From an uncultured Solirubrobacteraceae bacterium (GTDB lineage Bacteria > Actinomycetota > Thermoleophilia > Solirubrobacterales > Solirubrobacteraceae): 15,019 bases of DNA. This document shows, piece by piece, positions 1 to 6,337 of the stretch. Under the pieces are notes generated by a model that made no database searches, was not told the DNA's origin, and worked only from the letters and a program-made list of their open reading frames with translations. Position 1 is the first letter of the stretch. Every line of letters begins with the position of its first letter. The stretch covers positions 1 through 15,019 of the forward strand of contig CATPBV010000308.1 of the NCBI GenBank assembly GCA_955652345.1. The letters run 5' to 3'. The translations under genes were made by a program, and so were the position numbers.

Positions 1-326
1 TAGCGAAGCCGCCACATCCCGGCCGCGCAGACGAGCATCACCACTGCGAAGATCGCGATGCCCGGGGAGCTCGACTTGGTCCCGCCAAGGTCGAAGCTGC
101 CTCCGAGCAGCAGCTGCACCAGGTCTCCGCCGCCGACGAGCACGGCGACCGCCGCGGCGACCTTGATCACGAGCGGTCGCTCGCCCGGCGCGAGAGGCGT
201 CAGCGTGGCCCTGACCGCCGCGTTGCGCTGCTCGGAGCGACTGGACGGGGGCGGGGGCGGGGGCGTCCTCGTGACGGGGGCCGGCCGCGTCTCGCGCCGG
301 CCCCGCTTGCGGCTACGGCGCGACAG
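1..326 (-). CDS. Proline-rich small membrane protein, C-terminus cut by window edge
   Basis: Unrecognised membrane protein; about 108 residues are visible before the window ends. It begins with a very basic, proline-rich cytosolic-looking segment (SRRSRKRGRRETRPAP, then six prolines in a row). Two hydrophobic helices follow, roughly residues 56-80 (VIKVAAAVAVLVGGGDLVQLLL) and 91-105 (IAIFAVVMLVCAAGMW). The frame has no ATG, GTG or TTG near its beginning. I chose a CTG at 324-326 because a perfect GGGAGG lies six bases upstream (333-338) and the resulting N-terminus (xSRRSRKRGRR) looks natural. This start lies inside the end of thiE (14-base overlap), so translation is probably coupled to thiE. 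A GTG at 168-170 is the only canonical alternative, but it would start inside the first helix. Function unknown; membrane location is inferred from hydrophobicity. Confidence 0.6.
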   Translation of the reverse strand, partial: MSRRSRKRGRRETRPAPVTRTPPPPPPSSRSEQRNAAVRATLTPLAPGERPLVIKVAAAVAVLVGGGDLVQLLLGGSFDLGGTKSSSPGIAIFAVVMLVCAAGMWRLR

Positions 327-960
327 CCCGGGCCTCCCTCGGCGAGCCGACCGCGGCGAGCAGCTCCGTGGCCGCTGACTCGGGATCGGGAGCCTCGGTC
401 AGTGCCCGGACGACCGCGATTCGCGCAGCTCCCGCGGCGCCCACGGCAGCCGCGTTGTTCCGAGTGATGCCCCCAATTGCGAAGAACGGGACCGTCGCAT
501 GACGTGCCGCATAGCGCACCAGCTCGAGGCCTACCGCCGGGCGCCCAGGCTTCGTCGGCGTCTCGTGCACCGGCCCCACCCCGATGTAATCGACGGGCAG
601 CGCGCCGGCCTCGTCAACTTGCTGCGGGTCGTGGGTCGAGAGCCCAAGCAGGAGATCGGGGCCGATCGCCTCGCGAGCGTCGCCGACCGGCAGGTCGGTC
701 TGTCCGACGTGCACGCCGTCCGCTCCGAGCTCGACTGCCAGATCCGGCCGGTCGTTGAGGATGAACAGCGCGCGGTGCATGGCACACACGCCCATGAACT
801 TCCGTGCCGCGGAGCGGATCTGATCGTCGGAGCCGTGTTTCATCCGCAGCTGCACGACCTCGACGCCGCCGCGAAGCGCGGCCTCGACGAACCAGGTCGG
901 CCGGTCGTCGCACACCAGGTACAGGCGCGCCCGGAGCAGCCGTTGCGTGCGCTCGCTCAA
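313..960 (-). CDS. thiE: Thiamin-phosphate synthase ThiE
   Basis: Joins HMP-pyrophosphate to the carboxythiazole phosphate to give thiamin phosphate, the convergence step of thiamin synthesis in the cytosol. The 215-residue protein has normal family length and the TIM-barrel landmarks: LYLVCDD at 13-19, QLRMK at 37-41 (diphosphate and pyrimidine contacts), ILNDRPDLAVELGADGVHVG around 67-86 with D81, GQTDLP, LGLSTH at 105-110, DYIGVGPVHETPTK at 124-137, and AIGGI at 161-165. The start is a TTG at 960 directly behind a run of seven Gs that may serve as a degenerate ribosome binding site. It is transcribed away from the TPP riboswitch, which lies on the other strand, so this RNA does not carry that switch. 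The hallmark motifs leave little doubt about the identity. Confidence 0.95.
   Translation of the reverse strand: MSERTQRLLRARLYLVCDDRPTWFVEAALRGGVEVVQLRMKHGSDDQIRSAARKFMGVCAMHRALFILNDRPDLAVELGADGVHVGQTDLPVGDAREAIGPDLLLGLSTHDPQQVDEAGALPVDYIGVGPVHETPTKPGRPAVGLELVRYAARHATVPFFAIGGITRNNAAAVGAAGAARIAVVRALTEAPDPESAATELLAAVGSPREARAVAP
333..338 (-). promoter_or_regulatory. Shine-Dalgarno GGGAGG supporting a CTG start
   Basis: On the minus strand GGGAGG is followed by the six-base spacer CCCGGG and then CTG (326-324). This ideal spacing is the main reason for calling the unusual start of the membrane protein downstream of thiE. Confidence 0.5.
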
Positions 961-988
961 CCCCCCCAGTCTGCCAGGACCGCCGCGC

Positions 989-994
989 TACGAT
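989..994 (+). promoter_or_regulatory. -10 box (TACGAT) for the riboswitch-thiOSG transcript
   Basis: TACGAT matches the TANNNT core of housekeeping promoters. A start 7-8 bases downstream would place the RNA 5' end near 1001, just before the conserved riboswitch bases. No convincing -35 box was found at 16-18 bases. Inference from position. Confidence 0.35.
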
Positions 995-1092
995 GGACTC
1001 AAACGGGAGCCCCAACACCCGGGCTGAGAGGGCGGACCAAGAGGCCGCCGACCGTCTGAACCTGACCCGGTTAATGCCGGCGTAGGGAGAGC
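995..1092 (+). ncRNA. TPP riboswitch (THI element)
   Basis: Carries the two signature blocks of the thi-box aptamer: CTGAGAGGG at 1024-1032, and GAACCTGACCCGGTTAATG followed by CCGGCGTAGGGA at 1058-1088. Between them GGCGG/CCGCC (near 1032-1050) forms an optional extra hairpin; GCCC/GGGC flank the first block. The final AGGGAG (1084-1089) is both the 3' aptamer strand and the Shine-Dalgarno sequence of the TTG start at 1095. TPP binding should therefore hide the ribosome binding site directly, without a separate expression platform. The element controls thiO-thiS-thiG and probably the overlapping SnoaL-like gene. The exact 5' edge of helix P1 is uncertain. Confidence 0.93.
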
Positions 1093-1094
1093 GC

Positions 1095-2249
1095 TTGGAC
1101 AGCCGCAACAAACCATTCGACGTCGCTGTGATCGGCGGCGGAGTCATCGGTCTGTCGGTGGCCTGGCGCGCTACGCAGCGCGGCCTGCGCGTGATCGTGC
1201 TCGAGCGCTCAGATCCGGGCGGTGCGACGTCCCGGGTGGCGGCCGGAATGCTCGCTCCGGTCAGCGAGGCGGTCCTCACGGAGCAGCCGCTCCTCGCGCT
1301 CGGACTGGCCAGTACTCGTCGGTACGCCGAGTTCGTGGCGGAGCTCGAGGAAGCCTCCGGGCTTGGCTGCGGGCATCTGCGCTGTGGAACATTGCTCGTC
1401 GGGCGCGACGGTGACGAGGCCCTGGCGCTGGAGCGAGAGCTCGCGCTGCGTTCGAGCCTCGGGCTCGAGGTACGCCGCCTCAGGGCCAGTGAGGCGCGGG
1501 TACTCGAGCCGGCCCTCGCCCCGACGCTTCGCCTGGCGCTCGACATCCCGGACGACCACGCGATCGACCCGCGGCGGCTGACGGCCGCGCTCGCGGCGGC
1601 GCTGCGCGGCGCCGGGGGAACTGTCCGCGGACAGGCTGAGGTCATCGCCGTGACGATCGGCGACGGACGGGTGGGCGGCGTGCAGCTAGCCGACGAGCAG
1701 ATCTCCTGTGAGCACGTGGTGGTCGCAGCGGGATCCTGGTCTGGGATGCTGGCTGGGGTGCCCGACGATGCACAGGTGCCCATCCACCCGGTCAAGGGAC
1801 AGATCCTCGAGCTGCGCGATCCGAGTGGCGCGGGGCTCCTGGCCCGCGTGCTGCGGATGCGAGGTGGCTACGTGGTTCCCCGCGGCGACGGACGCTACGT
1901 GCTCGGCGCGACGATGGAGGAGCGCGGGTTCGACACGACGGTCACCGCGGGTGCGTGCTTCGACTTGCTGCGGGACGCGATCGAGCTCGTGCCGGGGCTC
2001 GCGGAGCTGGCGATCGAGCAGCTCTCGGCCGGGCTGCGACCGGCGACCCCGGACAACCTGCCGGCGATCGGTCCCGGTGCGGCTGCGGGACTTCACTGGG
2101 CGACGGGGCACTACCGCCACGGGGTTCTGCTTGCGCCCGTCACGGCGGAGCTGGTGGTCGGAGGGATCCTCGGAGACGACCAGCTCGACGGGATCGACGC
2201 CTCAGCCTTTGCGCCCGCCAGGTTCGCGACAGTCGGCGCGGGAGCGTGA
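1095..2249 (+). CDS. thiO: Glycine oxidase ThiO
   Basis: FAD-dependent oxidase that converts glycine to the imine (dehydroglycine) used by ThiG for thiazole assembly, in the cytosol. The 384-residue protein has the dinucleotide-binding VIGGGVIGLSVAW at 12-24 followed by the acidic strand end VLERSDPGG. It then has the DAO-family signature ATSRVAAGMLAPVSE around 39-54. The C-terminal block SAGLRPATPDNLPAIG (about 311-326) and GHYRHGVLLAP (338-348) holds the two arginines that typically bind the glycine carboxylate. The start is a TTG five bases behind AGGGAG, the 3' end of the TPP riboswitch. It is the first gene of the operon; its stop lies one base before thiS. Glycine oxidase rather than radical ThiH implies aerobic thiazole synthesis. 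Confidence 0.95.
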   Translation: MDSRNKPFDVAVIGGGVIGLSVAWRATQRGLRVIVLERSDPGGATSRVAAGMLAPVSEAVLTEQPLLALGLASTRRYAEFVAELEEASGLGCGHLRCGTLLVGRDGDEALALERELALRSSLGLEVRRLRASEARVLEPALAPTLRLALDIPDDHAIDPRRLTAALAAALRGAGGTVRGQAEVIAVTIGDGRVGGVQLADEQISCEHVVVAAGSWSGMLAGVPDDAQVPIHPVKGQILELRDPSGAGLLARVLRMRGGYVVPRGDGRYVLGATMEERGFDTTVTAGACFDLLRDAIELVPGLAELAIEQLSAGLRPATPDNLPAIGPGAAAGLHWATGHYRHGVLLAPVTAELVVGGILGDDQLDGIDASAFAPARFATVGAGA

Positions 2250-2250
2250 G

Positions 2251-2457
2251 ATGCAGGTGATGGTCAACGGCCAGCAGCAGGAGCTCCGGCCGGGGGCTAC
2301 CGTCGCGAGCGTCGTTCGCTCCCTGCCAGGCGCACCCGAGGGCCGGGGCATCGCCGTCGCGCGGGGAGGCGAGGTGATTCCCAGGAGCGCCTGGCAGAGC
2401 ACCAAGCTCCGAGACGGGGACCAGCTCGAGGTCGTGGTCGCAGTGCAGGGCGGATGA
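2251..2457 (+). CDS. thiS: Sulfur carrier protein ThiS
   Basis: Ubiquitin-like sulfur carrier of 68 residues. The C-terminal Gly-Gly (AVQGG) is adenylated and converted to the thiocarboxylate that donates sulfur to ThiG. MQVMVNGQQQELRPGATV at the N-terminus is the typical beta-grasp opening, and DGDQLEVVVAVQGG the typical end. ATG start with GGGAG (2240-2244) six bases upstream, one base after the thiO stop. The adenylating enzyme (ThiF/MoeB type) is not in this window and must be encoded elsewhere. Confidence 0.95.
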   Translation: MQVMVNGQQQELRPGATVASVVRSLPGAPEGRGIAVARGGEVIPRSAWQSTKLRDGDQLEVVVAVQGG

Positions 2458-2461
2458 TGTC

Positions 2462-3253
2462 GTGACCGAGCCGTTTGTGATCGCCGGCCGTGAGCTGCAT
2501 TCCCGCTTGATCCTCGGGACCGGCGGCTTCACCAATCACGACGTCCTTGCAGCGGCTCTGGCCGAGTCGGCCGCGGAGCTGTGCACCGTCGCGCTTCGCC
2601 GGCTCGACCCGGCTGCCCGAGGCTCGATCTTGGACGTGCTCGATGCAGCGGGCGTAGAGGCCCTACCGAACACGGCCGGGTGCTTCACCGCTCGCGACGC
2701 AATCGTCACCGCTGAGCTCGCGCGCGAGGCGTTCGAGACCGATTGGATCAAGCTCGAGGTCATCGGGGATGACAGGACACTTCTCCCGGATGCGGTCGAA
2801 CTGGTGGCGGCGGCGGAGGCGCTCGTCGACGATGGGTTCGTTGTGCTCCCTTACACGACCGACGACCCGGTCCTCGCCCGCCGCCTCGAGGACGTCGGCT
2901 GCGCAGCGGTGATGCCGCTGGGCTCGCCGATCGGAAGCGGCATGGGCATCTGCAATCCGTACAACATCTCGATCATCGTCGAGCAGGCCCGCGTGCCGGT
3001 GGTGCTGGACGCCGGGGTCGGAACCGCCTCCGACGCGGCGCTCGCGCTCGAACTGGGATGCGACGCCGTGCTCTGTGCGAGCGCCATCTCGCGCGCGCAC
3101 GATCCCTGTGCGATGGCCCGGGCGATCCGATTGGCCGTGGAGGCCGGGGTGCTGGCGCGCAGCGCGGGGCGGATCCCGCGCAGGCGCTATGCCGAGGGGT
3201 CCACATCCATGCAGGGTCTGCCGCTGTTCGAGAGCTCCGACACAGCGCAGTGA
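2462..3253 (+). CDS. thiG: Thiazole synthase ThiG
   Basis: Condenses 1-deoxy-D-xylulose 5-phosphate, dehydroglycine and ThiS-thiocarboxylate into the thiazole phosphate ring. The 263 residues match the family length. Landmarks in order are SRLILGTGGF at 14-23, PNTAGCFTARDAI at 69-81, WIKLEVIGDDRTLLPD at 95-110 with the Schiff-base lysine K97, VLPYTTDDPVLARRLEDVGCAAVMPLGSPIGSG at 133-165, and the phosphate-binding VVLDAGVGTASDA around 180-192. The start is GTG, four bases after the thiS stop, with only a weak GGCGGA upstream, so coupling to thiS is likely. The last four bases overlap the next gene (GTGA). Third enzyme-encoding gene of the TPP-controlled operon. Confidence 0.96.
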   Translation: MTEPFVIAGRELHSRLILGTGGFTNHDVLAAALAESAAELCTVALRRLDPAARGSILDVLDAAGVEALPNTAGCFTARDAIVTAELAREAFETDWIKLEVIGDDRTLLPDAVELVAAAEALVDDGFVVLPYTTDDPVLARRLEDVGCAAVMPLGSPIGSGMGICNPYNISIIVEQARVPVVLDAGVGTASDAALALELGCDAVLCASAISRAHDPCAMARAIRLAVEAGVLARSAGRIPRRRYAEGSTSMQGLPLFESSDTAQ

Positions 3254-3726
3254 CGGTCAACGAGCTGATCGACTCGTGGGAAGCCGCATGGTCGGGAAGG
3301 GACACGAGCGCGTTTGCCGCCGTGTGCGACAGCGACGTGCACTACGAGGACCCGTTGACCGCCGAGCCACTCGAGGGCGCCGAGGAGCTGGGAAGCCACG
3401 CCGAGCGGCTGTGGGCGGCGTTCCCGGACGTCCGCGTTCAGAGCACCGGCGACCGCCTCGCCAACCAGCGCTACGTCGCCGCCCCGTGCAAGCTGCTTGG
3501 CACCCATCGGGCAGCGCTCGAAGGCCTGCCCGCGACGAACCGCTTCGTCGTCGTTCACTGCGTGTTCTACTGCGAGCTGCGAGGCGCCAAGCTGCTCAGA
3601 GTCCGGGCGTTCTTCGACCTCTATGACGCCGCAACGCAGCTGGGTGTGCTCCCGGCTCGTGGGACGCTCGGCGAGAAAGCGCTGCTGATGCTGCGGGGCT
3701 TCGGGGTGCGCGCCGGGCGCGGTTAA
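3250..3726 (+). CDS. NTF2/SnoaL-like protein in the thiamin operon
   Basis: A 158-residue protein of the NTF2-like (SnoaL/ester-cyclase) alpha+beta cone fold. NELIDSWEAAWSGRDTSAFAAVCDSDVHYEDPLTAEPLEGAEEL is the usual opening helix plus 'vhYeDP' strand. WAAFPDVRVQ, then RFVVVHCVFYCELRGAKLLRVRAFFDLYDAATQLGVLP, is the typical end of the family. Such folds may be enzymes (cyclases, isomerases, dehydratases) or simple small-molecule binders; no substrate can be read from the sequence. The GTG start overlaps the thiG stop by four bases (GTGA), which implies translational coupling and control by the upstream TPP riboswitch. Its stop overlaps the convergent gene by the palindrome TTAA. A role in thiamin metabolism is suggested only by context. 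Confidence 0.8.
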   Translation: MTVNELIDSWEAAWSGRDTSAFAAVCDSDVHYEDPLTAEPLEGAEELGSHAERLWAAFPDVRVQSTGDRLANQRYVAAPCKLLGTHRAALEGLPATNRFVVVHCVFYCELRGAKLLRVRAFFDLYDAATQLGVLPARGTLGEKALLMLRGFGVRAGRG

Positions 3727-4409
3727 CCCGGCATCAGATCCACTGCAACTGGGGCGTGATCGGACAGCAGGCCCCGCACGAGCACCTCGCCGGCATCGAG
3801 CACGCGAAGGCCGCGCACGAAAACGTGGTCCACGCCGTGGCCGCCGGCCTGCTCGAACCCTGGGACTGACGGCGACGGCAGGTTGAAATCCCCGCCGAGC
3901 ACCACCGGCGCGCCGCCAGCCCACTCGAGGACCGCGTCCGCCGCCGCGCTCGCTTCGCGCGTCGCGGCCTCGGAGTTGCGAACCGTGAGGTGCAGGTTCG
4001 CCATCCACAAGGCTGGCTGCGGGTCATCAGCGAGAGCGATCTGGACGGCATGGACCCACCGCCGCTCTGGCAGGAGGCTGAGCCGCAGCATCCGGTGTTC
4101 GAGGATCTTCCCGCGGCGCACGAGGATCGCGTTCGCGCCTCCGCTGTTTGACTTCATCGCGTCCGGCCACCGAATCGCGAGGGCGCGGCGAGCGGACAGG
4201 AACACGTTGCGAGAGGTGAGCACCAGTCGCTGATCAGCCTCCAGGCGCTCGCCCAGCGTCTCCGGCCACCACGGCGGAACCTCCTGGAGCAGGGCCACAT
4301 CCCAGTCCCAGCGACCCAGCGCGGCGGCGAACTCGTCCTCCAGGTAATGGCCCGCTGGTGGCATCGCGCGGCCATGCATAAGGTTCCAGGTCAGCACCCG
4401 CAAGGCCAT
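3723..4409 (-). CDS. Endonuclease/exonuclease/phosphatase (EEP) family hydrolase
   Basis: Metal-dependent phosphoesterase of the DNase I-like fold, 228 residues with the chosen ATG. All family landmarks are present: TWNLMHG with N9, ALLQEVPPWW with the metal-binding E43, NLHLTVRN in mid-protein, GGDFNLPS with D174 and N176, and the terminal LSDHAPV with D217 and H218. The substrate could be nucleic acid, a phospholipid or a phosphorylated metabolite; sequence alone does not decide. Two starts compete. ATG 4409 has a TANNNT box seven bases upstream (leaderless) and gives the family-typical beginning MALRVLTWN. GTG 4418 has GGGAG six bases upstream. I prefer the ATG. No signal peptide is seen, so a cytosolic protein is likely. 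Confidence 0.85.
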   Translation of the reverse strand: MALRVLTWNLMHGRAMPPAGHYLEDEFAAALGRWDWDVALLQEVPPWWPETLGERLEADQRLVLTSRNVFLSARRALAIRWPDAMKSNSGGANAILVRRGKILEHRMLRLSLLPERRWVHAVQIALADDPQPALWMANLHLTVRNSEAATREASAAADAVLEWAGGAPVVLGGDFNLPSPSVPGFEQAGGHGVDHVFVRGLRVLDAGEVLVRGLLSDHAPVAVDLMPG

Positions 4410-4416
4410 CGCGCCC

Positions 4417-4422
4417 ACCGTA
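4417..4422 (-). promoter_or_regulatory. -10 box TACGGT, leaderless arrangement, EEP gene
   Basis: TACGGT on the minus strand is separated by seven bases (GGGCGCG) from ATG 4409, the spacing expected when transcription begins at or next to the start codon. No clear -35 box. Confidence 0.35.
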
Positions 4423-4482
4423 CACTCCCGCGCTCGCCAGCCCGCCGGCTCATCTGCCCGCCGTTTCCACAGGCTGTCCATA

Positions 4483-4524
4483 ACCGATCAAACCGCCTAA
4501 AACCGACCGCCACTGACCGATCAA
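4483..4524 (+). repeat. Direct repeat ACCGATCAA in the argF leader
   Basis: ACCGATCAA occurs at 4483-4491 and again at 4516-4524, 33 bases apart start to start, in the 133-base gap between the divergent EEP gene and argF. The gap is also locally A-richer (CCTAAAACC). It could be a paired operator or chance. It does not resemble the classical ARG box. Confidence 0.35.
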
Positions 4525-4542
4525 GCGCCCGATGAACCCCTT

Positions 4543-5433
4543 CTGAGGAAGCGGCCGCGCCACTTCCTCACCGGCGCCGAGCTGAGCGCCGCCGAGCTGA
4601 CCGCGCTGATCGAGCGGGCGCTGGAGCTCAAGGCCGCCCCTTTCTCTTCCGCCACGCTCGCTCGCCGTACGGTTGCCCTGTTCTTCGAGCGCCCGTCGAC
4701 CCGCTCGCGCGTCTCGCTCGAGACAGCCGTCGTCGAGCTCGGCGGGCACCCGATGGTGCTTCGCGCCGACGAGCTGCAGCTGACCCGAGGTGAGTCCGTG
4801 CGCGATACGGCGTACGTGCTCTCTCGACACGTCGCGGCAATCGCCGTCCGGACGGGCGGCCACTCGCTCGTCGAGGAGCTCGCCGAGCACGCCTCCGTGC
4901 CGGTGATCAACATGCTCACGGCCGAGCATCACCCCTGCCAGGCGCTGGGTGACCTGCTCACCCTGCGGGAGTCGTTCGGGCGACTCGAGGGGCTAACGCT
5001 CGCGTACATCGGGGACGGCAACAACGTCGCCCGCTCGCTTGCGCTGCTCGGCTCGCTGGCCGGCGTGCGGGTGCGCGTGGCCTCCCCGGAGGAGTACGAG
5101 CTCGAGCCGGTCGCCGAGGCCGAGCTCCTGCGTGATCCGCGCGACGCAGTCCGAGGTGCCGACGCGGTCTACACCGACGTGTGGGTCAGCATGAACGACG
5201 ACCCCGAGTCGGCTGCGCGGCGTCGTGAGGCGCTCGCCGACTACAGCCTCGATGACGAGCTTCTCGACCTGGCGGCGCCTGGCGCGGTCGCCCTCCACTG
5301 CCTTCCCGCTCACCCGGGAGAGGAGATCACTGCCGAGGTGCTCTATGGCGAGCGCCAGCGGATCTGGGAGCAGGTCGAGAACCGCCGCCACGCCCAGAAG
5401 GCGCTGCTGGAGCTGCTGATCCCGTCGGGATAA
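4543..5433 (+). CDS. argF: Ornithine carbamoyltransferase, start codon uncertain
   Basis: Makes citrulline from ornithine and carbamoyl phosphate in arginine synthesis (cytosolic trimer). From a CTG at 4543 it is 296 residues, slightly short of the usual 300-310. Motifs: FFERPSTRSRVSLE at 47-60 (carbamoyl-phosphate loop), RTGGH at 103-107, HPCQALGDLLT at 130-140, IGDGNNVARS at 156-165, DVWVSMND at 212-219 (ornithine loop) and HCLPAH at 252-257. These separate it from aspartate carbamoyltransferase. No ATG, GTG or TTG lies in frame between the TAA at 4498-4500 and the methionine at 4753, and starting at 4753 would delete the carbamoyl-phosphate loop. An ATG at 4532 would fit only if one base were missing, for example in the CCCC at 4537-4540. 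No other arginine genes are nearby. Confidence 0.93.
   Translation: MRKRPRHFLTGAELSAAELTALIERALELKAAPFSSATLARRTVALFFERPSTRSRVSLETAVVELGGHPMVLRADELQLTRGESVRDTAYVLSRHVAAIAVRTGGHSLVEELAEHASVPVINMLTAEHHPCQALGDLLTLRESFGRLEGLTLAYIGDGNNVARSLALLGSLAGVRVRVASPEEYELEPVAEAELLRDPRDAVRGADAVYTDVWVSMNDDPESAARRREALADYSLDDELLDLAAPGAVALHCLPAHPGEEITAEVLYGERQRIWEQVENRRHAQKALLELLIPSG
4544..4570 (+). other. Hairpin at the 5' end of argF
   Basis: TGAGGAAG (4544-4551) and CTTCCTCA (4563-4570) are perfect inverted repeats around an 11-base GC-rich loop. The left arm contains GAGGA, the best Shine-Dalgarno-like sequence near the argF start, so folding would hide it. Confidence 0.4.
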
Positions 5434-5442
5434 CGCCGACGG
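5422..5442 (+). terminator. Hairpin terminator across the argF stop codon
   Basis: CCGTCGG (5422-5428) and CCGACGG (5436-5442) form a perfect 7-bp stem with the loop GATAACG, which contains the argF stop TAA. A second dyad, GCTCAGGCTGAGC (5446-5458), follows. No U-tract is present, as is common for actinobacterial terminators. It sits between convergent genes and could serve both. Confidence 0.5.
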
Positions 5443-5484
5443 TCAGCTCAGGCTGAGCAGTCGGGCGACAGTGCGATCACGTAC

Positions 5485-6330
5485 TCATGGTGCGTACCCG
5501 TGGGTGCGGAGGAACCGCTGGAGGGTCGAGATGAACGCCTTCCCGGTCGGAGCCCCCGGGATGAGGCTCCGAAGGTGGCCCAGCCGGGCCTGCACGGCAA
5601 GCGTTCTGGCGACCAGGCCCGAGTGCCCGAGCAGGTCTTCGTCGGCGGCCCACGCCGCGATCACCCCCTCTCCGTCATGCAAGTGCCGCTGGAACGTGTT
5701 CCACCAGGCCGCAGCATCCCCGGCAACCTGGGAGGGATACCGGCGGGTCACGTCGGAGAACCGGCCCTTTGCGAACTTCCAGATCTGAATCGGCTCGCCG
5801 GCTGTCGCGAACACCGAGAAGGACGTGTACGCGAACGCGGCGTCCGCGGAGACGAACACCCTGGCCGCAGTGCGACCGACATCCTCGACCATCGCGGGGA
5901 AGTCCCGGAAGTCGTGCTCGGAACGCACGTAGTGGCGGCCATTCCACCGGTATACCTGGTCCACGAAGCAGCAGTGAGCGCCCTGGGTGAACAAACCGAG
6001 GACGACGTCTTGATGCTCGCCTGGTCCCAGGTCGCGCACGTGGACCGACGATGCCCCAGGCCCGATCTCGGCCGGTCCGCACCACGGCAACAAGCAGTAG
6101 CGCGATCTCACCGGAGCGTCGAACAAGACCTCGTCATATTTCGTGATCGTCAGGTGAAGATGGCTGTAGTGAGATGGTTGTACGGCTTGGAACGTGAACA
6201 TCGCCTGCACCGGGTTTCGATGCGCTGCGCGGGTGCCGGCCGCCGCGGTCGCCATCACCAGGGCGATCGCGGCGGCAGAGACGGACGCGATGACGAGAGC
6301 TCGTAACCGGTTTCGACTGGCGATCGACAC
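5485..6330 (-). CDS. Exported protein of unknown function (281 aa)
   Basis: I do not recognise a named family. The N-terminus is a textbook Sec signal or anchor: basic SRNRLR, a hydrophobic stretch at about 11-32 (ALVIASVSAAAIALVMATAA), and a possible signal-peptidase site near GTRAA-H. The mature part is rich in beta-type segments and has four cysteines placed to form disulfides outside the cell: C79 and C84 (YCLLPWC) and the adjacent C120-C121 (QGAHCCFVDQVYRW). The C-terminus (about 235-281) is helical. The start is a GTG with no Shine-Dalgarno but with CAATCT seven bases upstream, suggesting it may also be transcribed separately as a leaderless gene. It lies 42 bases downstream of another exported protein on the same strand. 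Confidence 0.8.
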   Translation of the reverse strand: MSIASRNRLRALVIASVSAAAIALVMATAAAGTRAAHRNPVQAMFTFQAVQPSHYSHLHLTITKYDEVLFDAPVRSRYCLLPWCGPAEIGPGASSVHVRDLGPGEHQDVVLGLFTQGAHCCFVDQVYRWNGRHYVRSEHDFRDFPAMVEDVGRTAARVFVSADAAFAYTSFSVFATAGEPIQIWKFAKGRFSDVTRRYPSQVAGDAAAWWNTFQRHLHDGEGVIAAWAADEDLLGHSGLVARTLAVQARLGHLRSLIPGAPTGKAFISTLQRFLRTHGYAP

Positions 6331-6337
6331 AACTACT

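Noticed and set aside
614..1795. 393-residue open frame on the minus strand
   Set aside because: Overlaps thiE, the riboswitch and thiO in another frame; composition is Arg/Ser/Pro-rich, typical of a high-GC shadow frame.
3058..3249. Extension of the SnoaL-like protein upstream of 3250
   Set aside because: The extension lies inside thiG in another frame; the GTG overlapping the thiG stop gives the normal family length.
4410..4481. 24-residue N-terminal extension of the EEP protein
   Set aside because: Family proteins begin just before the TWN motif and a -10 box lies in the extension; GTG 4418 remains a minor alternative.
4753..5433. argF beginning at the ATG at 4753
   Set aside because: It would remove the STRSR carbamoyl-phosphate loop, which is clearly encoded upstream in the same frame.
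5500..6306. 268-residue open frame on the plus strand
   Set aside because: Antisense to the exported protein, which has a clear signal peptide and cysteine pattern; the plus frame shows no domain.
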